44,337 nucleotides of DNA from Candidatus Rokuibacteriota bacterium. Its GTDB lineage: Bacteria; Methylomirabilota; Methylomirabilia; Rokubacteriales; CSP1-6. How positions within the stretch are numbered: the first letter of the stretch is position 1; each line of letters opens with the position of its first letter. The notes below the pieces were generated by a model, which was given only the letters and a program-made list of their open reading frames with translations, was not told where the DNA came from and searched no databases. Positions 18,924 to 27,745 of the stretch are shown here, piece after piece. The stretch spans positions 1 through 44,337 of the forward strand of contig QHSR01000038.1 of assembly GCA_003221635.1 (NCBI GenBank). The letters are read 5' to 3'. A program made the position numbers and the translations under genes.

Positions 18924-20267
18924 TCAGCTCTTCCTGAGTCCTGCGAGCAGCCTGTCCGGCTCGTGGACGATTCCGCGCGCGATCACGCGCTCGATCCGCC
19001 GGATGTTCCGAATATCGGCGAGCGGGTCGGCGGCCAGGAGGAGCAGATCGGCGGCGCGACCGGGCGCGATGGTGCCGAAGACGTCGCGCTTGCCCAGCCG
19101 TTCGGCGGGGCGCCGCGTCGCCGCCATGATCGCCTCCATCGGAGAGAGCCCGGCCCGCACCAGCAGCTCGAGCTCCCGGTGCAGCGAGAAGCCGGAGACG
19201 ATGGCCACGTTCGGGCAGTCGGTTCCCGCGAGAACCACTCCGCCCGCCCGCTGGAAGCCGCCCACGAGCGTGAGGATGTTGTCCCACGCGCGCCGCATCC
19301 GATGCTTCGCGGCCTCGGAGGCGCCGACGGCGGCGTCCCGGCGCTCCGCCCACCGGGCGGTCAGCTCCTTCGCCACCGGCGCTGGCAGAAGCGGCAGCAG
19401 TCGCGTGCGCGCGGGGTCGTCCATCGACGTGTCGCCGACATCGTCGCCGATCGCGCCGGGGCGCGCGGCGTACAGGACCAGCGTCGGATCGAGAGCGGTG
19501 CCGGCCGCGATCAAGCCGTCGTAAAGACGGCGGACCGCGTCGGAGCGCGGATCGAGATCGCCGAGCCAGCGCCAGAGCCAGCCGCCGTACTCGAAGGGAT
19601 TGAGCTTCGCGGGCTCCGCGAGCCAGAACCCTTCGGGCGCGAGCTGGCCGAAGACATTGACGTGCTCGACCGAGTCGACGCCGGCGAGCGCGGCCTCGGC
19701 GCCCCAGGTGGCGTGCTGATGCATGAAGACCGGCAGGCCGCGCGCGTGCGCGCGCGTGCAGGCGCGGCGCGCCGTGTCGGGGCGCACGGTGACGTAGAGC
19801 TTGATCCCATCCACACCCGCATCCGCGAGCGCGTCGACTTCGGCTTCGGTGCGCGCCGCGTCGAACCGGCGGCAGAAGCCGGCGAACCCCGGGTACGTCT
19901 CGCCTTCCTCCAGCATCGGCCCGGTGAAAAGGATCCGCGGCCCAGGCCGGGCTCCCGAGTCGACGAGCGCGCGATACGCCGCAACATCGTGAAGCTGACC
20001 GCCGAGATCGAGCACGGTCGTGACGCCCGCGGCGAGGAAGATCTCCGGGTGCCACTCGTCGGGCGAGTGCACGTGGACGTGCATGTCCACGAGCCCCGGG
20101 GTGAGGAACTTGTCGCGAGCGTCGATCACTGTCGCGCCAGGCGGGAGGGGCGTCGTCCTCGCGAGACCGACGCCGGCCACCTGGCCCTCATCGACGATGA
20201 CCGTTGCGGGCTCGCCCGGGACGCGGCCGCTCCCATCGATCAAAGTGGCTCCGACGACCGCGATCAC
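18924..20267 (-). CDS. Amidohydrolase family protein (imidazolonepropionase-like)
   Basis: VIDARDKFLTPGLVDMHVHVHSPDEWHPEIFLAAGVTTVLDLGG; GLPVFMHQHATWG; VLAGTDCPN; LGKRDVFGTIAPGRAADLLLLAADPLADIRNIRRIERVIARG. Confidence 0.93.
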   Translation of the reverse strand: MIAVVGATLIDGSGRVPGEPATVIVDEGQVAGVGLARTTPLPPGATVIDARDKFLTPGLVDMHVHVHSPDEWHPEIFLAAGVTTVLDLGGQLHDVAAYRALVDSGARPGPRILFTGPMLEEGETYPGFAGFCRRFDAARTEAEVDALADAGVDGIKLYVTVRPDTARRACTRAHARGLPVFMHQHATWGAEAALAGVDSVEHVNVFGQLAPEGFWLAEPAKLNPFEYGGWLWRWLGDLDPRSDAVRRLYDGLIAAGTALDPTLVLYAARPGAIGDDVGDTSMDDPARTRLLPLLPAPVAKELTARWAERRDAAVGASEAAKHRMRRAWDNILTLVGGFQRAGGVVLAGTDCPNVAIVSGFSLHRELELLVRAGLSPMEAIMAATRRPAERLGKRDVFGTIAPGRAADLLLLAADPLADIRNIRRIERVIARGIVHEPDRLLAGLRKS

Positions 20268-20340
20268 GGGGGTTTTCTACGCGCCTGATAAATCAATATT
20301 TTCAGTGTCTTGAATAGCAATTGCCTGATCTTACTAACAG

Positions 20341-20364
20341 GGTTATCCACAGCGGTGCATAACC
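20341..20364. promoter_or_regulatory. Inverted pair of DnaA-box-like 9-mers in an AT-rich intergenic island
   Basis: GGTTATCCACAGCGGTGCATAACC: TTATCCACA (matches TTATNCACA) on + and TTATGCACC (8/9) on -, forming a 10-bp imperfect stem with a 4-nt loop. Confidence 0.45.
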
Positions 20365-20414
20365 TATGCGACTGGGGATATAGAGAAGAAGTAGTAGCGC
20401 AGGGCTCCCTCATC

Positions 20415-22028
20415 TCAGCGAGCGGATGCGACCTTTCCGACCACCCGGAGCACTGACTGAGACTCGATAGGCTTGGCGGCCGGGATCCGTGGGAGCCGAA
20501 CGATGAACTCGCTCCCGCGCCCCGGCCCTTCGCTGAAAGCCTCGACCCGGCCGCCGTGCAGCTCGACCAGACGGCGGACAAGCGTCAGGCCGACACCGAG
20601 GCCGCCCTGCGCGCGATCGAGCCGGCGCTCACCCTGCACGGGCAGGTCGAACATGTGCGGCAGCAGACTGGGCGAGATGCCGATCCCGGTGTCGGCGACG
20701 CCGATGACCGCCTCATCCTCCTCGCCGGCGACGCGAATGCGGATGGTGCCACCGGGCGAGGTGTACTTGACCGCGTTCGTGATGAGATTGGCGACGATCT
20801 GATTCAGTCGCGTCGGGTCGGCATTCGCCCAGACCGGCTCGGCGCGAACGTCGACGACGTGGCGCTCGAGCCGGCCCGTGCTGGCCAGATTGCTCACCGA
20901 CTGCTGGACGCTGGTCGCCAGATTCATCGGCTCACAGGTCAGGACGATGTCTCCGCCGGTGACGTGGGCGATGTCGAGGAGATCGTCGACCAGCCGGCCG
21001 AGATGCGTGATCTGATGGCGAATCGCCTCGCGCGCGCGCATCGCAACGTCGTCGTGGCCTCCGATGCGATCGAGGATGCTGACGGCGCTGATGATGGCCG
21101 CGAGTGGATTGCGCAGCTCGTGGCCCAGCATCGCCAGGAACTCGTCCTTCGCCCGGTTGGCGGCTTCCGCCTCGGCCCGCGCGATGACCATGACGGACAC
21201 CGTGCCCATGAAGACCTGCAACAGCAGGAGCGCCTCGTTCGCCGTGGCGGTCGCGAAGGGCCCGAAGCCGCGCAGCGTCGCCCAGATCGCGATGCCGGAC
21301 AGGACGGCGACGAGCATTGCCGCCTCGCGCTGCCGGAACCGAACCGCGGCCCAGACGAGCGGCGGCGTGCACAGGAATGTCAGGGGCAGCGTCATGAGCC
21401 CGAAGTGCGTGAGGCCCTCACCGAACACCGCCAGCCCGATGAGCGTCGTGGTGAGCCACAGGGCGGCGACCTCGAGCAGACGGCCCCGCGACACGTGAGA
21501 TCGCCAGTCGCGGACCCAGAGGATCAGGAGGGGACCGAAGATCAGCGCGCCGGTCACGTCACCGAGCCACCAGGTAAGCCAGATCTGGTCGAAATCGGGC
21601 CACGTCGCATAACCGCCGAGTGCAAGGCTGGCGACGCCGACGGTCGCGCTGACAGTCGGGCTCAGCAGACCGGCGAATCCGGCGAACTTGAAAACGTCCT
21701 GGCTACGGTCGAACGCTTGCGCGCCGTTGGCGTACCGATCGACGAGGTACGCGGCGAGCAGCGCTTCCAGCGTGTTGCCCACGCCGATGCCGAGCGAGGT
21801 CGCCACCGATCCGGCCGTGGTGATGTTCACGCAGAACGCGCCCGCGAAGATCGCCGGCCAGACGCGATACCCGAGCGTCAGGAGCGCCGCGAGCGCGATC
21901 CCCGTCGGAGCCCAGACGGGCGACGCGCTCGCGTGGACGACCGCCAACGAGAGCCCAATCTTGCCGAAGATGACATAGAGGCCGAAGACTGCGGCCAGCG
22001 TGAGCGGATATTTGCGATCGGCGAGCAT
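20415..22028 (-). CDS. MASE1-domain sensor histidine kinase
   Basis: N-terminal MASE1-like membrane region (LSLAVVHASASPVWAPTGIALAALLTLGYRVWPAIFAGAFCVNIT); DEFLAMLGHELRNPLAAIISAV; GVADTGIGISPSLLPHMFD; GGLGVGLTLVRRLVELHGG. Confidence 0.93.
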   Translation of the reverse strand: MLADRKYPLTLAAVFGLYVIFGKIGLSLAVVHASASPVWAPTGIALAALLTLGYRVWPAIFAGAFCVNITTAGSVATSLGIGVGNTLEALLAAYLVDRYANGAQAFDRSQDVFKFAGFAGLLSPTVSATVGVASLALGGYATWPDFDQIWLTWWLGDVTGALIFGPLLILWVRDWRSHVSRGRLLEVAALWLTTTLIGLAVFGEGLTHFGLMTLPLTFLCTPPLVWAAVRFRQREAAMLVAVLSGIAIWATLRGFGPFATATANEALLLLQVFMGTVSVMVIARAEAEAANRAKDEFLAMLGHELRNPLAAIISAVSILDRIGGHDDVAMRAREAIRHQITHLGRLVDDLLDIAHVTGGDIVLTCEPMNLATSVQQSVSNLASTGRLERHVVDVRAEPVWANADPTRLNQIVANLITNAVKYTSPGGTIRIRVAGEEDEAVIGVADTGIGISPSLLPHMFDLPVQGERRLDRAQGGLGVGLTLVRRLVELHGGRVEAFSEGPGRGSEFIVRLPRIPAAKPIESQSVLRVVGKVASAR

Positions 22029-22152
22029 AGGCGACGCTGCGTGCTCTCGTTACGGCTGGGTCCGTTAGGAGAATCTCGACCCGGTGGTCACAAGGCGCTA
22101 CTCTGGCCCTGCTCCGAGGCGAACGCAAGCCCAATCGCGCGGGGAGGGCCTC

Positions 22153-22706
22153 ATGACGCACAGCCGCGACCACATCCTCACCAGTCATGCGGGAAGCCTG
22201 CCACGCCCCGACGACCTGATCGAGGCGAACCGAGCGCGCGAATCGGGCGGGGCGACCGACGAGCGTCGCTTCCAGGAGCAGCTCCGATCATCCGTCGCCG
22301 ACGTCGTGCGCCGCCAGAAGGACCTTGGCACTGGCACGGTCCGCACACGACCGACATCCCGATGCGCGACATCGTCGACGTCATGCTGGCCGTCAAGTGC
22401 CGCGCCTACTCGTTCGAGGCCGGCAACGTGCGCCACGAGCACGAGTGGAAGGTGTGGCGGGACGTGAAGCTACCTGACGGCAAGCTCATCCTGCCGGGCG
22501 TCGTGAGTCACGCCACCAACGTGGTCGAGCATCCCGAGCTGGTGGCCGAGCGCATCCGGCGCTTCGCCGACCTCGTGGGAAAAGAGCGCGTCATCGCCTC
22601 CACCGACTGCGGTCTCGGAGGCCGCGTGCATCCACAGATCGCCTGGGCGAAGCTGGAATCGCTCGCGCATGGAGCGGCGTTGGCGACGCGGCAGCTCTGG
22701 CGGTGA
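22153..22706 (+). pseudogene. Remnant of cobalamin-independent methionine synthase-like (MetE C-terminal/UROD-fold) protein, internally deleted
   Basis: Frame of 22153: MTHSRDHILTSHAGSLPRPDDLIEANRARES...VADVVRRQKDLG; other frame: WHGPHTTDIPMRDIVDVMLAVKCRAYSFEAGNVRHEHEWKVWRDVKLPDGKLILPGVVSHATNVVEHPELVAERIRRFADLVGKERVIASTDCGLGGR*. Confidence 0.85.
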
Positions 22707-22816
22707 GGGACCGGGCCGGACACGCCGGCAGGGTTCGCCCCGGTCGCCGCCAGACGGCCACGACTTGACCGTGCCGCTCGAGGAGCGCACACTCCGATAC
22801 ACGAAGAGGGCATGGT

Positions 22817-23518
22817 ATGAAGAACGGCCCGATGGTCGTCAGCGCCGTCCTGGCGCTCGCGGTGGGCGGGATGCTCGCGCCGGCCGGCGCCCTCGCCCAG
22901 CGGCCGAACGGGGCCGTGGCCGGCGGCCGCGCCATGGGCAGCGGACGCCCGGCCGTGTCGCAGCAGCAATCGTTCGCAAACCACCATCATCATCCGTTCG
23001 TCGCGCGGCCATTTGTCCGCCCCTTCGTCCGGCCATTCTTCCCGTTCGCGATCGTCGCCACCGCTCCCGCCGTCGTCTACGCGGCGCCGCCCGCGTATTA
23101 CGCGCCGTACTACGCACCGCCGGTGTCCTACGCCCCACCGGCCTACTACGATCCGCCGACGACGTATTACAGCCCGCCGCCGCGCGGGACGGTCTCGATC
23201 GCGCCCGCTCCGACGGAGAGCGTCGTCCAGTATCCGCACGGGCGCTACGAGCTTCGGGGCGATGGAATGACGGTGCCCTACCGGTGGCTGTGGATCCCGA
23301 ATCCACCGCCGCCTCCGCCCGTCGCGCCACCGCCACCGCCGGCCGAGCCGTCTGCCGCACCACCAGCGGGCGCGCCTTCGTCGACTGGCCCGTCCCCGCA
23401 GCGCCAGAGCCAGCTCTACCGCTGGACCGACGCTCTGGGCGTGGTCCACTGGACGGATCGGCTGGACGCGGTCCCGGAGCAGTATCGCTCCCGGGCGAAG
23501 CAAAGCCCGGTCTCCTGA
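22817..23518 (+). CDS. Exported Pro/Tyr-rich protein with C-terminal DUF4124-like segment
   Basis: Signal peptide MKNGPMVVSAVLALAVGGMLAPAGALAQ; HHHHPFVARPFVRPFVRPFFPF; YYAPYYAPPVSYAPPAYYDPPTTYYSPPP; C-term LYRWTDALGVVHWTDRLDAVPEQYR. Confidence 0.82.
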   Translation: MKNGPMVVSAVLALAVGGMLAPAGALAQRPNGAVAGGRAMGSGRPAVSQQQSFANHHHHPFVARPFVRPFVRPFFPFAIVATAPAVVYAAPPAYYAPYYAPPVSYAPPAYYDPPTTYYSPPPRGTVSIAPAPTESVVQYPHGRYELRGDGMTVPYRWLWIPNPPPPPPVAPPPPPAEPSAAPPAGAPSSTGPSPQRQSQLYRWTDALGVVHWTDRLDAVPEQYRSRAKQSPVS

Positions 23519-23542
23519 ACCGGGCCGCGCTCGCGTGACTCG

Positions 23543-24370
23543 CTACCGGCTCAGAAACTCGCGCACCGCGCGCGCCACCGCCGCGGGCTGCTCGAGATGC
23601 GGCGCGTGGCCGGCGTCAGAAACCGTCTGGACGCGGGCGTCCGAGAGTCGCCTGACGAACTCATCCGCGTAGACGGGCGGCACCAGACGGTCCTCCTTGC
23701 CCCAGACGAGCAGGGTGGGCGCCGTGACGCGATGGATCCGCTTCTTCAGCCCCTTGTCCGGGATGGGCCAGATGAATTTCCCGGTGGTCCCCATGGCCCA
23801 CACCATCCGCACCCGGGCCGCGGTCCCCGCCGCGTCCGGCTCCTCGGACCGCGGGAACATGCGGCGAGCGGCCTCGCACTCGGGATCGCGGAAGATGTGA
23901 CGGCGCAGCTCGCCGGGCTCGAGCAGCATCCAGTTGACGATGCGATCGGGGTCGCGCCAGAAGCCGAGCGGGGCGATCAGCGCCAGGTGCCGGGCCCGGC
24001 CGGGATACGCCGCGGCCAGCTCGCAGGCCACCATGCCGCCGAACGAGTGGCCCACGAAGGCGGCGGCGCTGACCCCAAGGGCCTCGAGCAGCTCGTCGTA
24101 ACAGAGCACGAGATCCCAGAGCCCGTCGAGGTGATAGACGTCGTCGTGCGCGTCCGGCGTCGTGCCCGGGTGCTCCGGCGCCAGAACGGTGAAGCTCTCG
24201 GCCAGCGCGTCGAGAAACGGGTCCCACGTGAGTCCCCAGGGACCGTGGAAGAACACCAGCGCCGGGCCGCGCCCCTTCGAGAGGACCCGGATGCGGACAC
24301 GGCCCTGCCAGACCGAGACGGTGCGTTCCTGCGTCTCGCTCACGTGGCTCGTCTGGACACGGGCGGTCAT
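23543..24370 (-). CDS. Alpha/beta hydrolase
   Basis: PALVFFHGPWGLTWDPFLDALAESFTVLAPEHPG; GHSFGGMVACELAAAYPGR; LVWGKEDRLVPP; DAGHAPHLEQP. Confidence 0.92.
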   Translation of the reverse strand: MTARVQTSHVSETQERTVSVWQGRVRIRVLSKGRGPALVFFHGPWGLTWDPFLDALAESFTVLAPEHPGTTPDAHDDVYHLDGLWDLVLCYDELLEALGVSAAAFVGHSFGGMVACELAAAYPGRARHLALIAPLGFWRDPDRIVNWMLLEPGELRRHIFRDPECEAARRMFPRSEEPDAAGTAARVRMVWAMGTTGKFIWPIPDKGLKKRIHRVTAPTLLVWGKEDRLVPPVYADEFVRRLSDARVQTVSDAGHAPHLEQPAAVARAVREFLSR

Positions 24371-25620
24371 GCGCCGCCCGCGGCGATGCCCGCGGCCGCC
24401 GGCACCGTGGGCTGTCGCAGCCGCTCGGGCCACCAGTGATTCACCCAGGGTGTGTCGTCCCAGACATCGCGGAGGCCCGGCAAGACCTCGCGGCCGAAGA
24501 GCTCGATGTTCTCCAGGGCCAGCTCGTGCGGCATCGATCCGATCTGCAGGAGCACCATCAGATTCCCGACGTGGAGGCCGTTGATCACTTCCTCCTTCAG
24601 ACGGTCGCGCACGGTGGCGGGGCTACCGGCGATGACGTAACCCTTCTCCACGAAGTCCCGGTACCGGAGGTTCTTGGGATTCTCGGCCCGGCGCACCGGA
24701 TTGGCCATCGAGGCGACAAGACTCCGGTAGTCCTGGTTGCCCGGCGGCGAGAACCACACGCCCGGCACGTGCAGGCACTTGTGGTAGAAGTACTCGACGT
24801 GCCGCGCGAACTTTTCCTCGGCACGCGCGTCGTTCTCGGCCACGACGACGAGCTGCAGGAACCCCGCGCGATACGGGTTGAGATCGCTCCCCTTCTCGGC
24901 GACCACGCGCCAGTAGGCGTCCATCATCGTCTTCGCCGACCGGGCGCCCGAGTAGCTCAGAAAGCAGTAACAGACGTCGTGCTCCACCGCAAAGTCGAAC
25001 GTGCTGATGCTGCCCGAGCCCGGCACCCACACCGGCGGATGCGGCTGCTGGATCGGCCGCGGCCACAGGTTCACCGTCGCGAGCTGGAAATATCGTCCGT
25101 TCCACGAAAAGATCTCGCGGGCCTGCCACGCCTTCAGCGTCAGCGCGAAGGCCTCGCGATAGCGCTCGCGATGCTCCATGGGCGTGATGCCATAGCAGAG
25201 GTTGACGTCCATCGGGCTGCCGAGCGGCAGCCCGGCCACGAGCCGTCCGCCGCTGATGCAGTCGAGCATGGCGTACTCTTCGGCGACGCGGAGCGGCGGA
25301 TTGGACGTCGGCAGGGTCGCGCCCATCTGCACGATGGCGACATTCATGCCGTTGGTCGCTCGCGCGAGGACGCTTCCCATCAAGTTGGGGCTCGGCATGA
25401 AGCCGTACGCGTTCTGATGATGCTCGTTGGTGCAGACGCCGTCGAATCCGCACTTCGCCGCGTACAGGAGCTCGTCGAGCGTCCAGTTGTAGTACTGACC
25501 GACCCGGCGCGCGTCGGCCAGCTCCCACCAGGGCGGCGTCACCCAGACCGATTCGTAGCGCTTCTCGAAATCAGCCGGCAGCTCGCGGTACGGCATCAGA
25601 TGGAACGCGCTGATCTTCAT
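24367..25620 (-). CDS. LLM class flavin-dependent oxidoreductase
   Basis: MKISAFHLMPYRELP...AAKCGFDGVCTNEHHQNAYGFMPSPNLMGSVLARATNGMNVAIVQMGATLPTSNPPLRVAEEYAMLDCISGGRLVAGLPLGSPMDVN; ATGA overlap with downstream hydrolase. Confidence 0.93.
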   Translation of the reverse strand: MKISAFHLMPYRELPADFEKRYESVWVTPPWWELADARRVGQYYNWTLDELLYAAKCGFDGVCTNEHHQNAYGFMPSPNLMGSVLARATNGMNVAIVQMGATLPTSNPPLRVAEEYAMLDCISGGRLVAGLPLGSPMDVNLCYGITPMEHRERYREAFALTLKAWQAREIFSWNGRYFQLATVNLWPRPIQQPHPPVWVPGSGSISTFDFAVEHDVCYCFLSYSGARSAKTMMDAYWRVVAEKGSDLNPYRAGFLQLVVVAENDARAEEKFARHVEYFYHKCLHVPGVWFSPPGNQDYRSLVASMANPVRRAENPKNLRYRDFVEKGYVIAGSPATVRDRLKEEVINGLHVGNLMVLLQIGSMPHELALENIELFGREVLPGLRDVWDDTPWVNHWWPERLRQPTVPAAAGIAAGGA

Positions 25621-25627
25621 GGGTTCG

Positions 25628-27106
25628 CTAGTCCCCCTGGTACCGGGGCGGGCGGACGAAGCCGCCCAGCTCGCGGGCGACCTGCGCCGCGAACCGGATC
25701 GGGGTCCGGTCCTCGAGGTACGGCCCGATCGCTTGCAGCCCGATCGGCAGACCGCCGCGCGTGCGGCCGGCGGGGAATGCCGTCGCGGGCTGGCCGGCCA
25801 GCGTCGCGACCGCCGCACAGAACAGGCCGAGCTCCTCCAGCACAGGCTTGCCGTTCACTTCGAGCGTCTTCCGGATCGACGCGGGCGTGTTCGGCCAGGG
25901 CTTGTCCCAGTGCGGATAAGCCGGCGCGATGAACGCGGGTGCCAGCAGCACGTCCCACTCGCGGAAGAACGCGCGCCAGGCCGCGCGATACTGCTCGCGC
26001 TGGCCGAACCAGGCGATGTAATCCGGCGCGCCGCTCTCGATGCCGCGCTGCAACGCGACGCTCCACTCGTCGTCGCGCGTGCGCATGACCTCGAGCCGGG
26101 CGCGCCGCTCTGCGACCGGCACCCGGCTCGACGTGACGGCCGACAACAGCGTCAAGTAGAGCGCGTAATGCTGGCGATGGTCGGTGAGCCCCTCGGGCTG
26201 AGCGGTCTTGACCTGGCAGCCGAGCCGGCCGAGCCGCGCGACGAGGTTTTCCAGCGCCGCGGCGATCTCGCCATCGACGGGCACCCAGTCGATGGCGGGC
26301 AAGACCGCGACCCGGAAGTCCGCCAGGCGCTCGCGCCGTGCCGGCGGGATCGCGAGCCGCCACGCGACGTCCTCACCGGCCTCGGGACCCGCCGCGACGT
26401 CCAGCGCCAGCTCGAGATCGTCGGCGGAGCGGGCGAGCGGCCCCTGGACGCCCATCACGACCGCGGCGTTCGGCATCGGGGGCATCGGAAATTGTCCGCT
26501 CCGCGGCATCGCCGTTTCGCTCGGGCGGTGGCCGTAGACGCCGCAGAAGGCGGCGGGCACGCGGATCGAGCCGCCGATGTCGCTGCCGAACTCGAGCGGG
26601 GTGAGGCCGGCGGCGAGCGCCGCCGCGCCGCCGCCGGTCGAGCCGCCCGGAGTGCGCGCCAGGTCCCACGGATTGTTCGTCCGCCCGTAGACCGGATTGC
26701 TCGATTGCCAGTCCGCCAGCATCTGGGGCACGTTCGTCTTCGCCATCACGACGGCGCCCGCGCCCTTCACGCGGGTGGTCACCGGCGCGTCGTGCTCCGC
26801 ACGGAAGTCCTTCCACACGGACATCCCGGCCGTGGTCCGCAGGCCGCGGACGTTGATGGACTCCTTCAGCGTCATCGGCAGGCCGCGAAGCGGCGCGTCC
26901 TCACCGCGCGCCCGTCGCGTGTCGGCGGCTTCGGCCTCGCGGCGCGCGCGCTCGAAGTCGAGCTCGACGATCGCGTTCAGCTCGGGGTTGTGACGCGCGA
27001 TGCGCTTCAGGTGCAGCTCGAGCAGCTCGACGGCGGACACCCGGCGCGCGCGAAGCGCGGCGAGCATGTCGACAGCGGTCGCGAACGCGTCGATGGGGTC
27101 GCTCAT
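25628..27106 (-). CDS. Amidase (amidase signature family)
   Basis: LRGLPMTLKESINVRGLRTTAGM; WDLARTPGGSTGGGAAALAAGLTPLEFGSDIGGSIRVPAAFCGVYGHRPS. Confidence 0.94.
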   Translation of the reverse strand: MSDPIDAFATAVDMLAALRARRVSAVELLELHLKRIARHNPELNAIVELDFERARREAEAADTRRARGEDAPLRGLPMTLKESINVRGLRTTAGMSVWKDFRAEHDAPVTTRVKGAGAVVMAKTNVPQMLADWQSSNPVYGRTNNPWDLARTPGGSTGGGAAALAAGLTPLEFGSDIGGSIRVPAAFCGVYGHRPSETAMPRSGQFPMPPMPNAAVVMGVQGPLARSADDLELALDVAAGPEAGEDVAWRLAIPPARRERLADFRVAVLPAIDWVPVDGEIAAALENLVARLGRLGCQVKTAQPEGLTDHRQHYALYLTLLSAVTSSRVPVAERRARLEVMRTRDDEWSVALQRGIESGAPDYIAWFGQREQYRAAWRAFFREWDVLLAPAFIAPAYPHWDKPWPNTPASIRKTLEVNGKPVLEELGLFCAAVATLAGQPATAFPAGRTRGGLPIGLQAIGPYLEDRTPIRFAAQVARELGGFVRPPRYQGD

Positions 27107-27235
27107 GGTGTCATCCCTCTCTGGCTGAACGGTGAGCTGACATTAGCGCCCCCACCCGGCACGGTCAAGGCGCGGTCGCGGGGACTTCGGAGCGCCTGCT
27201 CCCGGGCGGCGGCGGCGGCCGCTCGGGGCACGATG

Positions 27236-27619
27236 TCAGAAACTGGCGTCGAACACCCCGCCGGTCGAGAGGTCGCAGCGCACCGTGCCGCCCTTGTCGG
27301 GACCGACACCCGGCTCGTTCAGCCTGAAGCGGCAGACCATGACGCCCCCCCGGTCTCCGGCCAGAGTACCGGTCATGTGAGCATCGCGCCCGCCGGGCTG
27401 GAGCACGTAGGTGCCGGTGAACCGCTCCCCTGCCGGCAGGGTCGTCCAGAGCTTCCCGCTCCCCCCCAACAGGCTCGATCGGTAGCTCAGGATGACGCGA
27501 TCGGGCTCCTGGCCGGGCAAGGTCAGACGCCCGGCGATCGGCGCCGAGGCACAGCCCACCATCGCTCCCAGGACGATCGCCGCAGCGGTGAGACGCGCCG
27601 TGGTGGCTCGTTTGAGCAT
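27236..27619 (-). CDS. Hypothetical lipoprotein
   Basis: MLKRATTARLTAAAIVLGAMVGCASAP lipobox-like signal. Confidence 0.65.
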   Translation of the reverse strand: MLKRATTARLTAAAIVLGAMVGCASAPIAGRLTLPGQEPDRVILSYRSSLLGGSGKLWTTLPAGERFTGTYVLQPGGRDAHMTGTLAGDRGGVMVCRFRLNEPGVGPDKGGTVRCDLSTGGVFDASF

Positions 27620-27745
27620 GACCGACCTCCGGAGTTCCTTATACACGGAAACTCCCGAGAGCTCTCTCGCCGGTCGGACTGCGATTTCCCGCTTGCGCGA
27701 GCCCGTGCGGGCAGGCACAGTCGGGCCGGTCAAGGAGGAAAGCCG

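Noticed and set aside
20268-20414. Replication origin call for the DnaA-box island
   Set aside because: Only two boxes, and no dnaA, dnaN, gyrB or parAB nearby; kept only as a regulatory curiosity.
22960-23190. Repeats in the 22.9-23.2 kb region as a possible CRISPR or tandem-repeat locus
   Set aside because: Repeats are imperfect and follow codon structure of a Pro/Tyr-rich protein; no spacers or cas genes.
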